Origin: Vitis vinifera
Lineage: Eukaryota > Streptophyta > Magnoliopsida > Vitales > Vitaceae
Direction of reading: 5' to 3'
DNA: 64,000 nucleotides
Assembly (NCBI RefSeq): GCF_030704535.1
Contig: NC_081813.1
Location: 3,930,001-3,994,000, forward strand
Shown here: positions 11,670 through 23,229 of the stretch, piece after piece
Layout: each line of letters begins with the position of its first letter
Numbering within the stretch: the first letter of the stretch is position 1
Translations under genes and position numbers: made by a program
The notes under the pieces: generated by a model
Database searches by the model: none
Seen by the model: only the letters and a program-made list of their open reading frames with translations
Told to the model about the DNA's origin: nothing

Positions 11670-12425
11670 CTAGAATAATATAACATGAAATAAAATAAAA
11701 CATATAAATTTAGTTAATAATATGGTAGAATAAGTTATATCTTTGTTAATTAGTATTATATTTAACCAAAAGATAAATGATGAGATTTTTATTTACCTTA
11801 TTTTTTATATTTTTTTACATGAGATATGTTATAATATATATATATTATAAATTTATTTTTATATTTTTATATTTTTATATTATTTGTTTTTTAAATTAAA
11901 ATATTTTGATTGAAAATAAATTTTGGTTAAAAAAAGAATAAAAATATTTACAAAATATATATTGTAGAATAATACTGATATATGTATTATTTAATAAATA
12001 ATAATAATTTTTTTATAATGAATAACATAATATAGAAAAATTTATTTATAGATTATAAATATTTTAATCATGAATATTATTGGAAAATTATCATATTCTT
12101 TTAGTAGAAAATATTGGAATAAAATATAATTTTTTTTATTTTAAACAAATACCAAACATTTGAAAATAATATATATTCTTTTGCATTTTTCATTTTATAA
12201 ATTAAATATAAGTATAATATAATATATTCTATTGCATATATTGTATTAATATAATATAAAATATTATATAATATCATAACCTATTAAAAATGATATTTTA
12301 GGATGAAATATAATATTTTAGGATATATATATATATATATAACATAAAATAAAAATAATAATAACATATTTTATATCATATTTGGTTGAACATAAAATAA
12401 GATAAGTAGTAGAGTATTAATCCTA
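11670..12425 (-). repeat. AT-rich dispersed repeat, inverted copy
   Basis: The reverse complement matches the copy at 4130-4850 in the same order: TATGTTCAACCAAATATGAT, TCCTAAAATAT blocks, AATATTCATGATTAAAATAT, and AATAATACATATATCAGTAT. It contains a TA microsatellite at about 12322-12340 and has no coding capacity. Confidence 0.5.
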
Positions 12426-12429
12426 AACC

Positions 12430-12990
12430 AAGAGGTAGGTCTCATGTTTAATAAATTTATTTATTTTCTCAATTTTTTATTTCTCATTTTATTTATTTTG
12501 AAATTAAAAAAAATTAAATTTATGATAGAAAGAGAAGAATTAAAAAAATATTTATAAGATATATTATAAAATAATATTATATTATTTAATATATATTATT
12601 TTTATATATTGAATAACATAATATAAAAAAGATTTATTTATAAACTTTATATTTTAATCAAGAATATGGTTAAATATAAGAAAATTTTAATTTTTTAATA
12701 ATAAATATTAGAATGTAATTAAACATTGAAAATAACATATATTTCATTTCTTTTTTTTATTCTTTGTAATCATTTTACAGACTAGCTATAAATATAATAT
12801 AACATATCATATTGTGTATAACATCTTATGATATTATATATATCGGATAATAATATGAAAGAATATCATATTTTATTGAAAATAATATCTTAATATATAA
12901 ATTTCTTATTTAATAAAATATGATATCTCTTAGGATATGCATATTTTATTATACTCCATCAATTAATTAAACATAGTACAAAAGTTGAAA
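12430..12990 (-). repeat. AT-rich dispersed repeat, second inverted copy
   Basis: Shares with the preceding copy the words AATAACATAATATA.AAAA.ATTTATTTATA and ATTTTAATCA.GAATAT, and ends in a region rich in ATATGATATC. Its boundaries were judged by eye. Confidence 0.4.
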
Positions 12991-13023
12991 ACTTAAGATA
13001 AAGTCATGATCGACAGGAATCAT

Positions 13024-13424
13024 AGGCTGTCTGGGAATTATTTTTTAGAATAGTTTTATGTTCTCTAGAATAAAAAAAATACAGAAAATATGTTTGATAA
13101 TAAAAAACTATATATACTATTTTCTATTTTTAAGAACAAAAAACAAAGTGTTTTCAAAGATCATCTTTTAGTTATTTTATGTTATTTTCATTTATTTTTA
13201 AGGGTTGTTTTAAGAAATAATTATATAAAAATGATCAAAAATAAAACACTAAATATAAAAATTACTTTTAAAATATATTTAAAAATTATTAAAAATAGGT
13301 TAAAAATATTTTAAGTTTTCAAACATGATTTTATTTTACAAAAATCGGAGAACAATTTTAAAAACTACTCTAAAAAGCTATTTTTCAGAATTATTTTTAA
13401 AAATAGTTATGAAACAAACCCTCA
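13024..13424. repeat. Self-complementary MITE-like repeat, copy 2
   Basis: The left end is CTGGGAATTATTTTTTAGAA. The right end is the near complement, AATTATTTTTAAAAATAG followed by TTATGAAACAAACCC. The interior is AT-rich with weak complementarity. The short open frame inside it is not a gene. Confidence 0.5.
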
Positions 13425-13429
13425 ATATA

Positions 13430-14620
13430 ACATTATTTTTTCTCTACTTCTGCCATATCAAAATTTAACTTGAATCTAAATAAAGTCAAGTATCATTGAG
13501 TATTTAGGTTGTCTATTTTTTCTTGATGTTTGAAATACCATAATTTACTACACTATATATTTCATAATAATTAATTATATAATTAGTTAGAAAATTGATA
13601 ATTAGATAATAATTATGATTTCTAATTATGCTTGATTACTAAGAGAAACATATGTAATTTTCAAAGTTAAGTTTGACTGGTTACTCATTGACTTTTGTGT
13701 GTATTTGGTACATTTAGCTATAAACGTAAAGAATAGTGGTCTAAAATTTGGTATTTTTGAATTTTTTTTTCCCCAAAGTATTTTCACAGGTTTTTTTTTT
13801 TAAAATTTAAATAATATTATTTTTAAAACGCAACATTTATAAAGCATTTAACGGTAAAAAGATTTTGCATGTGGAAATCTTCTTTCAAAAATGAGATTTT
13901 AGTATAGAATATTAGTCTCTTTAACCATGTGATTTAAAAAAAAATTTCTATTTTTAAAAACAAAAAACCGTTTCTAAAAATTTCTAATATTATTTGACTG
14001 TTCTTTTTTGCAAATAATTTTTAAAAACTAAGTGAAATAAAAAATAATTTTTAAAAAAGAAATACGAGTTGTTTTCACTAATTTTTAAAAACAAAAAGAA
14101 AACATTGATTTGTTGATCATATTTTCTCAAATTTGTTTTTAAAAATTAACTTAAAAATAGTTTTTTAAAATAAATTTAAAAAACATGACCAAGGCGTTTA
14201 TATTTTAGAAATAGATTCATAATTACCATTTATTTATTTAATAAAAAAGTCTAATTGTGCAATAACACCCTACTTTCACAAGCCCCTTGAATAAAAGCTA
14301 GCATCACGTTGAAAGCAATATCCAAACAAACTCCATCTGAAGAGTGGTCTGAATTTGATTTTGAGGCACATTTGCAGAAGCCCATTTTGGGGAGTTTGTT
14401 GAGAGAGATGGTGGTGGCATCCATGCACTGTCTTTCCTGTTCTTTAGGTAGCTTTGACCTTGAAAATCAAACACAACCATTCGATTCTCAACCCAATAAA
14501 GACCATCTATATCTTGTTTATTCTTCATTCAGTCTCGAACATGCACCCCACGTTCAAGCAACCAGCTCAAAACAAGGCAAAACAAATTCAAACCCTATCC
14601 CATCTGTCAAATTAACCTGC
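13430..14620. other. Intergenic AT-rich DNA upstream of the RopGEF
   Basis: Contains further poly-A/T sequence with AATTTTTAAAAA words (about 13740-14200), probably decayed MITE material. From about 14300 the composition becomes balanced, as expected for promoter and leader. Open frames here are short and unlike known proteins. Confidence 0.4.
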
Positions 14621-14623
14621 TTC

Positions 14624-14805
14624 TAAAAATACAACACCCAAGTCCCAAATCAATTGGGAGTTGGGTTTCTCCCCATTTTTCATCTCTCTTAGAACAAACG
14701 AAAAACAAAGGGAATAAGAGAAGAAGAGAAAGACTTCACCACCTTGTAAAAATACAACTCCCAAGTCATTTGGGAGTTGGGTTTCTCCCCATTTTTCCAT
14801 CTCTC
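14624..14805 (+). repeat. Duplicated leader/promoter segment of the RopGEF gene
   Basis: Two copies of a segment of about 60 bp (14624-14690 and 14748-14805), each running from AAAATACAAC.CCCAAGTC through GGGAGTTGGGTTTCTCCCC to ATCTCTC, 124 bp apart. Both lie within 300 bp upstream of the start codon, so they fall in the 5' leader or core promoter. GGGAGTTGGGTTTCTCCC is itself partly self-complementary. Confidence 0.75.
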
Positions 14806-14925
14806 GAAGAACAACCACAGAAGCTAACACCTATTACTCTCCATCTCTCTCCATTCTCATCGCTTCCACCATTGTTATGCTTGGAGTTCCTTGTTTTTTA
14901 CACAAGCCATTTGCTTGAATCAATA

Positions 14926-17900
14926 ATGGTTCGAGTTCTTGATCAAGACCAGGAGCCTTACAAGTCTAAGTTAGTTCATTTTAAAGGAATGTGTGAGAAT
15001 GGAGGGCGACAAACTCAGAGATCAACAGCAGAGAGTTCTAGTGGGGCAGAGTCTCCCCCAGATGATAGGATGATCTCAAGGTCAAAAGCTTTGGGTGCTC
15101 ACCGCTCCAGGTATGATGGAGCTGGGGCTGGGAGTCATAGCAAAGATAACAGACCCTCAGGCAAGTCTGAGCCTTTTACAGTCTACATTTCATCTTTTGA
15201 ATGCAAGAGTTTTTTCATTAATTTTACTAAGAAAAAACACATGTTCTATCAACTACATATCTGAATTTTGATCTGGGTTTTTGTCTTCCTTTATGGGCTT
15301 GATTCAGACATTGAATTGATGAAAGAGAGGTTTTCAAAGCTGCTTTTGGGAGAGGATATGTCTGGTCATGGAAAGGGTGTTTCATCAGCTTTGGCACTGT
15401 CAAATGCCATTACGAATGTTGCTGGTGTTTTCAATCTCTTCCATTTTGTACTCCATATGTATAAGATTTCTCATGTTTTCCCCAATGAGGATTGATCGAT
15501 GATAGAAGAAATTGTAATATTTTCATCTCTCTTAATATGATGCAGCTTCTGTCTTTGGGGAACTACGGCGTTTAGAGCCCATGCCAGTAGAGAGGAAAAC
15601 AATGTGGAGAAGAGAAATTGATTGGCTATTGTCTGTTAGTGATCATATTGTTGAAATGGTTCCTCAACAAAGATCGAAAGATGGAACCAGTATGGAGGTA
15701 CAACCCCCCATCCCCCAGCCTAGCAGAGCTTGATAAAAGTTTTTATGACTCTATGTTGCTTGTTTAATAGGTAATGGTGACTCGGCAACGATGTGACCTT
15801 CTTATGAACATCCCTGCCTTACGCAAGCTTGATGCAATGCTTATTGTAAGGACAGTTTTTTCATGACTTCAATTCATTTGAGCCACATATGGGCATTTTG
15901 TGTATGACTTATGCCAGGTTTTTAACAAAAAAACAGGACACCCTAGAAAACTTCAAAGACCAAAAGGAGTTCTACTATCCGTCTGGAGATGCTAAAGATT
16001 CCAGCAGAGAAGACAGCCAGAGAACAAGTGACAAATGGTGGATACCTAATGCTAAAGTTCCCCCAAATGGTCTATCTGAGGTAACAAGGAAGTGGCTACA
16101 GTTTCAGAAGGATTCTGTGAACCAAGTGCTTAAGGCAGCCATGGCCATAAATGCTCAAATTTTATCAGAAATGGAAATACCTGAAAACTACATTGAATCC
16201 CTCCCAAAGGTGAAAAACAGAAGAACAAGAAGAAGAATCCCTTAATGCAGATGCTAGCTTACTATCTTCATTGACTTTCTTTTCTTTTTTCTCTGGTAGA
16301 ATGGGAGGGCAAGCCTTGGAGACTCAATCTATAAGAGTATCACAGTTGACCACTTCGATCCTGGGCAATTTCTCTCTACCATGGACTTGTCATCTAACCG
16401 CAAGATCCTTGACCTTAAGAACAGGATTGAGGCATCCATTGTGATTTGGAAGAGGAAGATGCACAATAAAGATGGAAAGTCTGCTTGGGCTTCAGCCGTT
16501 AGCTTGGAGAAGAGAGAACTCTTCGAAGAGAGAGCAGAGACCATCTTACTCATAATCAAGCAGCGATACCCTGGATTAGATCAATCTCAACTAGACATTA
16601 ACAAAATCCAGTTCAATCAGGTGAGTGCATACTATGTCTATGTCTATGTCTAGGGTTCTATTCCATATTACAATGACACCTTCAATTGGACACCGAGAAT
16701 CATCTTCTGTCCTATTTCCAGGTAGATTTCCTTTTGCAGTGATCATCATCATTAGTGTTATTGCATGATTTCCTATATGGGAAAGTTTTCTTTTCTTTTT
16801 CATTTGGTGTATGTTTACTAGGTTGTTCTATCCCAATTTAGAATCTAAACAAGTTATTATTCAGTAGTCACACATTGGTAGTGTAATATTCTACATTGGT
16901 GAAGGGAAGAAGTTCCTAACACTGTATATAAAGCAGACTCCTCTTAACTATATAAACGTGTTTTACAGCTATGAGGACCTATTGAGCCCAGAACAGATAA
17001 ACATCTACATAGAAAGAAGAAAGTTTTTACAAAATGGTATCAGAGTTGGGGTGTGGGACTATGGGACTTTGACTGAGTGTTTTGAATGGTCCCACTCATA
17101 ATCTCATAGGTCACAATGAGGATGTTATGTCCATGTTAGAGGTGATTTTGATATCCTACATAGGTTAGGGGAAGAAATTCCTAGTACTATATATGAAGTG
17201 GGCTCCTCTTAACTATATGGATGACTTTTAAAGCCTTGAAGGCCCATAGACCTTAAGAATGGTGGCTCTAAATGAGCTTCACCAACAAATATAAACTACA
17301 ACTATGAACTGTGGTGCACCATATAAATCCATGTATTTTGTTAGTGATTGTTCATTTGTTTTCGGCCTTTTTTTTATCACTTATCTCAGTCCAAATATTG
17401 AATTCTTCAACCTTTTAGGAGCCAGCCTACTAAATCATCTTTATCAATGGTGTTTCTAGTTATATCCAAAGTTGAAGCTATATTCTTCTTGGTTTGGCAG
17501 GATGTGGGACATGCTATTTTGGAAAGTTATTCACGAATACTAGAAACCTTGGCCTTCACAGTCCTTTCCCGTATTGAAGATGTTCTGTATGCCGATTCTC
17601 TCGCTCAAAATCCAGCTCTCGCATCATGCAAGAGGAATCCTTTAAGAGGCTCCTCATTGGATCCGGAGCCACTGAACTTCCCAAACCCAAAAGAAGAGAT
17701 AGAGAAGCTGTCTACAGGGACACCCCAATCGATGACATTGTCAGACTTCATGGGTTGGAATTTGGAGAAGGAAGATGGAGAAGAGAAGAAGGGTTCTGGG
17801 GGGAATTCAGAGGAACTCTCCAAAAATGATGAGAAGCCTATGACCAAAATTGCAAATATTATAACCAACAAAAAAGTATCCTACATAGAGAAGCTTGAGA

Positions 17901-17938
17901 ACCTGGGTGGTCTAAGAAGCCCAACAGCACGCCATTGA
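14926..17938 (+). CDS. Rop guanine nucleotide exchange factor (PRONE domain)
   Basis: RopGEFs swap GDP for GTP on plant Rho (ROP) GTPases at the plasma membrane, usually downstream of receptor-like kinases, in polar growth and hormone signalling. Seven exons, 14926-15160, 15308-15424, 15546-15697, 15771-15845, 15937-16209, 16300-16620 and 17501-17938, close in frame to 536 aa. The PRONE catalytic domain spans about residues 79-427. It starts [20 protein letters not shown] and includes [44 protein letters not shown] and FDPGQFL. The variable N-terminus starts [11 protein letters not shown]. The C-terminal tail has TLSDFMGW and ends [20 protein letters not shown], a tail seen in several family members. 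I cannot fix the subgroup number. Intron 1 appears to use a GC donor, and intron 6 carries a TRIM-like insertion. Confidence 0.93.
15161..15307 (+). other. GC-AG intron 1 of the RopGEF
   Basis: The exon-intron junction reads CCCTCAG|GCAAGT, the strong consensus for GC-type donors, and the acceptor is TTCAG|ACATTG. Splicing here gives [12 protein letters not shown] in frame. Using the nearby GT (GGCAA|GTCTG) would create an immediate TGA. The frame argument makes the GC donor the best reading. Confidence 0.8.
16882..17262 (+). mobile_element. TRIM-like element in intron 6 of the RopGEF
   Basis: Two diverged direct repeats (about 16882-17031 and about 17134-17262) share the series CTACAT.GGT..GGGAAGAA.TTCCTA and CTCCTCTTAACTATAT. 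Just after the first lies TGGTATCAGAG (17035-17045), the primer-binding site complementary to initiator methionine tRNA. Only about 100 bp separates the two repeats, and no gag or pol is present. This is the layout of a terminal-repeat retrotransposon in miniature. LTR ends are approximate. Confidence 0.6.
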
Positions 17939-18853
17939 TAACAAAATTAGAGAGAAAGATTAAAACCTGAGAGGGAGGGAATGATACAGATAAATTCAAG
18001 GAGGAGAGGGCTTCACCTAGAAATGTAATATTTCAGATCCAAACATAACTTCTTTTGGAGTTGTGTATTTTTTTTTCCTCCTCTTACTTCTTTCCTTCAG
18101 CAACTAGGAAGGGATGAGTAAAACTATGTGTTTTCCAAGCATTTTTAAATGTGCTTTCTTTGGTATTTGAATGGCTCTGTAGACTTGCAGCCACTAAAAT
18201 ATGTCATTCTTAATTTTCCTAAGGGTTCATGCATCCTACCTCTTTGGTAATAGAAATTCTCTAAATCGACAGTTTATAATATACTCCCTAGTTCTGACTT
18301 TAAGAGCTTCCAAGCTTAACTGATCTTAGTCCATGAATAAATTACTAATTAAAGTTGAAGAAATCAGTTTTTGTTGGTGGCATTATATTTACTATTATAG
18401 TCAAAGATGTGTGAAGATAGCATCAAGAATGTCCAAGGGTAGACCATACGAGCTTCTTGTTCAGTAGAATGTTTGATTACTTGTATCATCCTTACTACTA
18501 CTAAAAACAACTAAAACATTAGATCCTTGTCTACTGAAAGCAGAATATTTTCAAATTCAAAATTTACTGACACCACAAATGTATAAGATTGGTTGTTTAG
18601 GGTATATTTTTTGTCTTTCGTTTTGCTCTCAAATAGTATTATGCCTTGCTTTTCTAAAAATTTTCAGCATGAAATTTTAGCTATTTTTATATATTTTTAG
18701 CTTTTTTCACATGATCCATCCCTTAGAAAATTGTGGGAACCCTTTTAAGATCTGGTTCTTGTTCTGGAGATAAAGAGTAGAAGTGGTTCATAGGTCATGC
18801 TTGGTTTTCTATTCAAGAAAAGTTATAGAGGGCCATTTAAAGGATAAAAAAGA
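17939..18853. other. RopGEF 3' region and spacer
   Basis: The 3' UTR probably runs through about 18100-18200. No poly-A signal is certain, and no gene was seen beyond it. Confidence 0.4.
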
Positions 18854-18981
18854 GCTTTTTTTTTTTTTTGATAGGTAAACAAAATATGCATTAAAAGCGT
18901 CAAGAAGGGTGCACCAAAATACACAGGACCTATACAAAGACGGCCTAGAGATGGCCAAAAAATAGGGGGAGGGAAAGGACC
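18854..18981 (-). mobile_element. 5'-truncated LINE (L1) fragment
   Basis: On the minus strand the end reads TTTACCTATC followed by a poly-A tail (T-run at 18856-18869), preceded by a short stretch matching typical plant L1 3' ends (GGTCCTGTGTATTTTGGTGC, then GCTTTTAATGCATATTTTG). A possible target duplication AAAAAAGA flanks it (18846-18853 and 18982-18989). Only the last 130 bp of the element remain. Confidence 0.7.
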
Positions 18982-19282
18982 AAAAAAGAACTATTCTGAA
19001 GAGAATACACTTTTGGACATCAAAAGTCAGTTTTCTCTCCAAGTTGCTTCACCCCCACCTCAATATAAAAATAGTACAGGTAATGCTGTAATCAGATGAC
19101 TAAGATATGATAATCAAACTGCAGTAAATTAAGATTAAACGCAATGCCCCAATTACAATCAAACAAATATCTTTGAATAATTAATAATGGGGTCCTAAGT
19201 AGGTTTTAGACATACTTACAAGTTGCGAAAAAGATACATATTGACACAATTAAAAGGTCGAAAGATGCGAATGGCCAGAGAA

Positions 19283-20961
19283 TTAGATCTTGCCACGTGG
19301 CCCAGGCTGTGGTGGAAGTTGCGGACCCTTCTTGATTGGTAGGTAGTCATCTGAAGCTGTGGCACTGACATAAGCAAGTACTGAACCACCTCCCAATAGC
19401 AAGAACTTGAGCAACAGCCCTCTCTTGGTGAATGGAGCTGCAAAGGTCTCAAAGAATTTGCTCTGCAAATCCCATATGCACATATAATTCATAAGTACTC
19501 AGCTAAAATTTTTGAAAGGAACGGAAAATAAAAGTGCTCAAACACATCTTTTCATTTCATAACCTATACCAAATGCTTGAATCCAGCATGAGATAGCTGG
19601 ATTCAAGCATTTAGCATAGGCCTGAGCATCAACTTCTGATGAACCGAGGTTGCGATCTGCTGTCTTGTTCAATATGCATGTCAATAGGATGACTTGATTA
19701 CATTTTAGAATGCCAGGATTTTGGTATTACATGAATGCAAGGAATTTCAACATAAGAAATGATTGATTAGCTATACCGTTATAAAACAAAACAAAAGATG
19801 TATTCCAACCAGTTGCAGTCAGCAACAACTCCATTGCCATTCACTCTTTTCACATATGCATTCTATTGAATTGAATACCAACATGTCTTCTCAATCTTAC
19901 AGCCTTAACACATATTGCTCGTGTCCTGTTTTGGCACCTTTCACTTGAACCAAATCACCAATGTGCAATCCTCAAACTTTATTGCACATGAAAAGCTGTA
20001 GCACGACCTTTTATCATCTTACTTGGTTGTCTCTTTTATAAGGCCATTAATCATTTCATTCACTGTCCTAAAATGGAAAGGCATCTTGAAAAACTTGAGA
20101 ATTTAATCACATTGCACTCCAGCTTTTTCCCCAGAATCCATCCCACTATCAATCTACAGGAAACCCTTCTTCATATCCCCTCCTCAAAATCTGCCCCTGA
20201 AGATACATACCTATCCTCAAACCCTAATTCACTTTCAGTAGAATATCAATTTTTGCACATATTCTGAAGCCTGAAAAAGCCCCAATATACAGTTTATGAT
20301 GAAAATTAGGTCTAATTACAACCAAAAAAGAGTTATTCCCATTACCATACACAGATTTGGAGACACTAACCCAATCCCAGACCCCATTTCATCAACTTCT
20401 CTTCACACATCCCAATCAATAAGATGAGATAGGAACACATACTATGATACTAGAATTCAAAGACAACATATAGGGATCTTTATACCCATTAGATCTCTTA
20501 GACATTTACAAATGGAAAATGCGATTTCTATCAGCAGATTTGGCAGAAGATCCCCTCTAAACTCCAATTTAAATTCAAGATGACAGGCAAAAATGACGAG
20601 AAAAAAAGGGACTGACAAACCTGGAGAGGGTTGTATGGTGAAGGTGCATCAGACCCATACACGTCCCACTGTCCAGTGGTGTTGCCCAAATCCTCCAAAT
20701 CAAAGTACACACTCTTGTCACCGTACTTTGCCACCACAGCACCAGCCCTGCAATTCAATACAGAAGATTCCAAAGACTAGCCCAAGTTCATACCTCCCTC
20801 AAACAATGAATGCATTCAGTTTTTTGTTTTTACCTTGAGTTACCCACTCTCAAACTTCGGCGAGCTGGCTTGACGGAGAGCTTAGTTCCGGAAATGGAGC
20901 TGCCGGCAAGGCCCTTGATGTTGATAGGTTGTACTGCAGCTAAGGTTGCTAGAGAAGCCAT
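19283..20961 (-). CDS. PSAH: Photosystem I reaction centre subunit VI, chloroplast precursor
   Basis: PsaH is a small nuclear-encoded subunit on the stromal/membrane side of photosystem I, where it helps dock LHCII during state transitions. Three exons, 20961-20834, 20747-20621 and 19462-19283, join in frame (AG|G, then CAG|AGC) into 144 aa, the normal precursor length. The N-terminus [20 protein letters not shown] and the following basic stretch to about residue 49 form the transit peptide. The mature part starts [20 protein letters not shown], continues [16 protein letters not shown], has one membrane helix ([19 protein letters not shown]) and ends [14 protein letters not shown]. No TATA box is obvious upstream, which is common for photosystem I genes. 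G-box palindromes lie upstream. Intron 2 contains a perfect hairpin. Confidence 0.97.
19563..19620. repeat. Perfect inverted repeat (hairpin) in PSAH intron 2
   Basis: AAATGCTTGAATCCAGC (19571-19587) and its exact complement (19596-19612) are separated by the 8-base loop ATGAGATA. The stem extends outward with two mismatches (CCTATACC against AGCATAGG), about 25 bp in all. It is symmetric, so it would fold on either strand. Confidence 0.85.
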
Positions 20962-21065
20962 GGCCTTTGCTCTGCTCCAAACTCAGTTCCTTCTTCCTCG
21001 GTTGGCTGGCTTTTGAGTAGTAGCAGAGTATTTGGGCTTTTGAGATTTTGCATGGATCATGGGAT

Positions 21066-21219
21066 GCCACGTGGCAAACTGGGTTTTCCTGGGGGATATG
21101 TCGAATCCAGATTTGGTGGTGCCATGGGGTTGATGGTGGATAAGGCTATCCATTCATGATCTTTTGTCATCAGGTCTGGGTCTGGCTTGCTGAGGGTGGG
21201 AGGATCTGTGGACACGTGT
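21066..21219 (-). promoter_or_regulatory. G-box palindromes upstream of PSAH
   Basis: GCCACGTGGC (21066-21075) is a perfect 10-bp G-box palindrome about 105 bp upstream of the start codon. ACACGTGT (21212-21219) is a second ACGT palindrome. A GATAAG I-box word lies between them near 21141. G-box plus I-box is a known arrangement in light-induced photosynthesis promoters. Binding is inferred. Confidence 0.6.
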
Positions 21220-21299
21220 TTTAATCACGGAGAGTGTCGCACCCTCTATACCGTACTACCTGAATGACCTTATCAATCAATGAAGATTCCAAATATACT

Positions 21300-23215
21300 A
21301 TCACAGCCGTCCAATTTTCCTTTTTTTTTTTTTAAAAAAAAACTTTTAATTCTCTAATGATTTTTTTTAAATGATAAAAATAAACAAATAAAACTTAAAT
21401 CTTGACTTGAAAATTCTAAAATATATGCAAAAAAAAATCTAAATAAAAACAATTATTTATCTCTTTAAAATATATGAAAATTATGTTTTAAAAATGAGAT
21501 TATTAATATTAAATTTTAATGAAAGTTTTATTAATTAGTTTTAACAACGGTACTAAAATGTTATATTAATAATAATAATAATATAAAATAGAAAAATAGA
21601 AATAAATTAAAATTATAAAAAAATATTTTGTCTTTACTTAAAATTTAACTTATTCAATTATAAAATATAAAAATTAAATCAAATTAGAAAATTTTAAAAT
21701 TTTAAAATATAACTAAAAGTTTATTAATGTGTATTGTGTCTTCCTTTTTCAATTTTTTTTAAGAAAAAGGGAAAAAAATATTTTTAGAAAAGAAATTAAA
21801 AACGAGAAAAAACGTGACACTTAAAGATTAAAAGAGAAGAGTCATAGAATCAGAGTAAAGAAAGATAGAAAGAAGATTCTAAATTCAAAGAATATGAGAC
21901 TTATAAAACATATTCATTTTTCCTAATTTCCTTTAAGGGTATTTTTGTCTTTTGCATTTCATGTTCTTAACATCAATTATGTTAAATATATGAATTTTAA
22001 ATCCATTATCTGTTTTAACTAGCTTTAAATATTCATTGAATCTAATTCCTAGGATCTCTATTCATATAGGTTGGGTTGCCATCACACGAGATTAACAAAA
22101 AACCTCGTCTAATCATGGATAAAGAGTAATAATTAGAGTTAGTAATGAGGGAAATTTTAAAAACCTAAATCGGAAGCAATGACCCTAGTCCTTGCCCCAT
22201 ACCTATCCCATCCTTTTTTCGATTATATTATTGTTTTTATTATAAATGATTTTATGCTTTTAAAATAACATACTATATATAATTTAATTTTTAAAAATAT
22301 TCATTTTAAATATATTAGGTTATATATAATTTTATATTTAAAAATTAAAAAAACTAATTAAGGTTGTTGGGAATGAGGAATTTATTCCCTTAATGAGGAT
22401 TCATCTTCTTCACCTTACCTAGTCTAAGATAGGGAATGGAACGAGGATGAGAAATAAGTTTAGAAAATTATTTTTTAAAAATGTAAGAATAAAAAGAGAT
22501 GAATTGCAATCTTTACAATAAAAAATTTTAATGGAGAGGATTCCAATATTTATATTAATTTAAAGGAAAAATCGAGTTTCTACACACTCATATAAAACTA
22601 ATCATAAAATAGAAATCTTCTAAAAATAATTCAAATTTCATGTACCCACCGATCAAATGTAGTACTTAAGATGATCAAATGTAATACTTATATCATTAAA
22701 AGGTGATACCTCAATAATTGAAGATATTATATTGGACTAAAAAATGTATAAAGTATTAATTATTTTTAAATAATTACTTAAAATTTATATTTTATAAACT
22801 CGATTTTTTATTTTGTGGTTTTTTCATTTGAGTACTTAGAAACATATTTTTCCTGAATTTAAATTAATTTAAAATTCATAACAATCCACACATAAACATA
22901 CAAATTAATATTAATAATAAGTCCTTCAAATTTGAATTTATAATTTAAAAATCAAATTTTGAAAATTTGAATCACACTTTAATGTTATTAACAACCAACA
23001 CCTAATGCCTGTTTGGTGTTTGGTGTTGACTCCAGGGATGAGAAAAACAAACAAGCAATGACATTTGACTTTAGCACCTGCCATACTCAAATCATGTTGA
23101 CTTTGTTCCCAAATTGGGATGGAAATCTTGTAGAAAGATGGGTAATTTGCATTGCAAAGCAGACTAGTCTATTGGACCGATCAAAATGAAACCCATAATC
23201 AAAATGAACCGATCT
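21300..23215. other. AT-rich intergenic DNA
   Basis: Long A/T runs, an ATA/ATT-rich block near 21560 and no protein-like frame. The text near 22060-22220 (CCTAGTCCTTGCCCCATACC) resembles decayed repeat DNA. Nothing was assigned. Confidence 0.4.
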
Positions 23216-23229
23216 CTGATTTCTGGGTC

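Noticed and set aside
14309-14626. 105-aa frame upstream of the RopGEF
   Set aside because: Lies in promoter/leader DNA; no recognised domain, no splice link to the gene.
19288-19301. Second CCACGTGG near PSAH
   Set aside because: It lies in the PSAH coding exon (the GPRGK codons), so it is not taken as a regulatory G-box.
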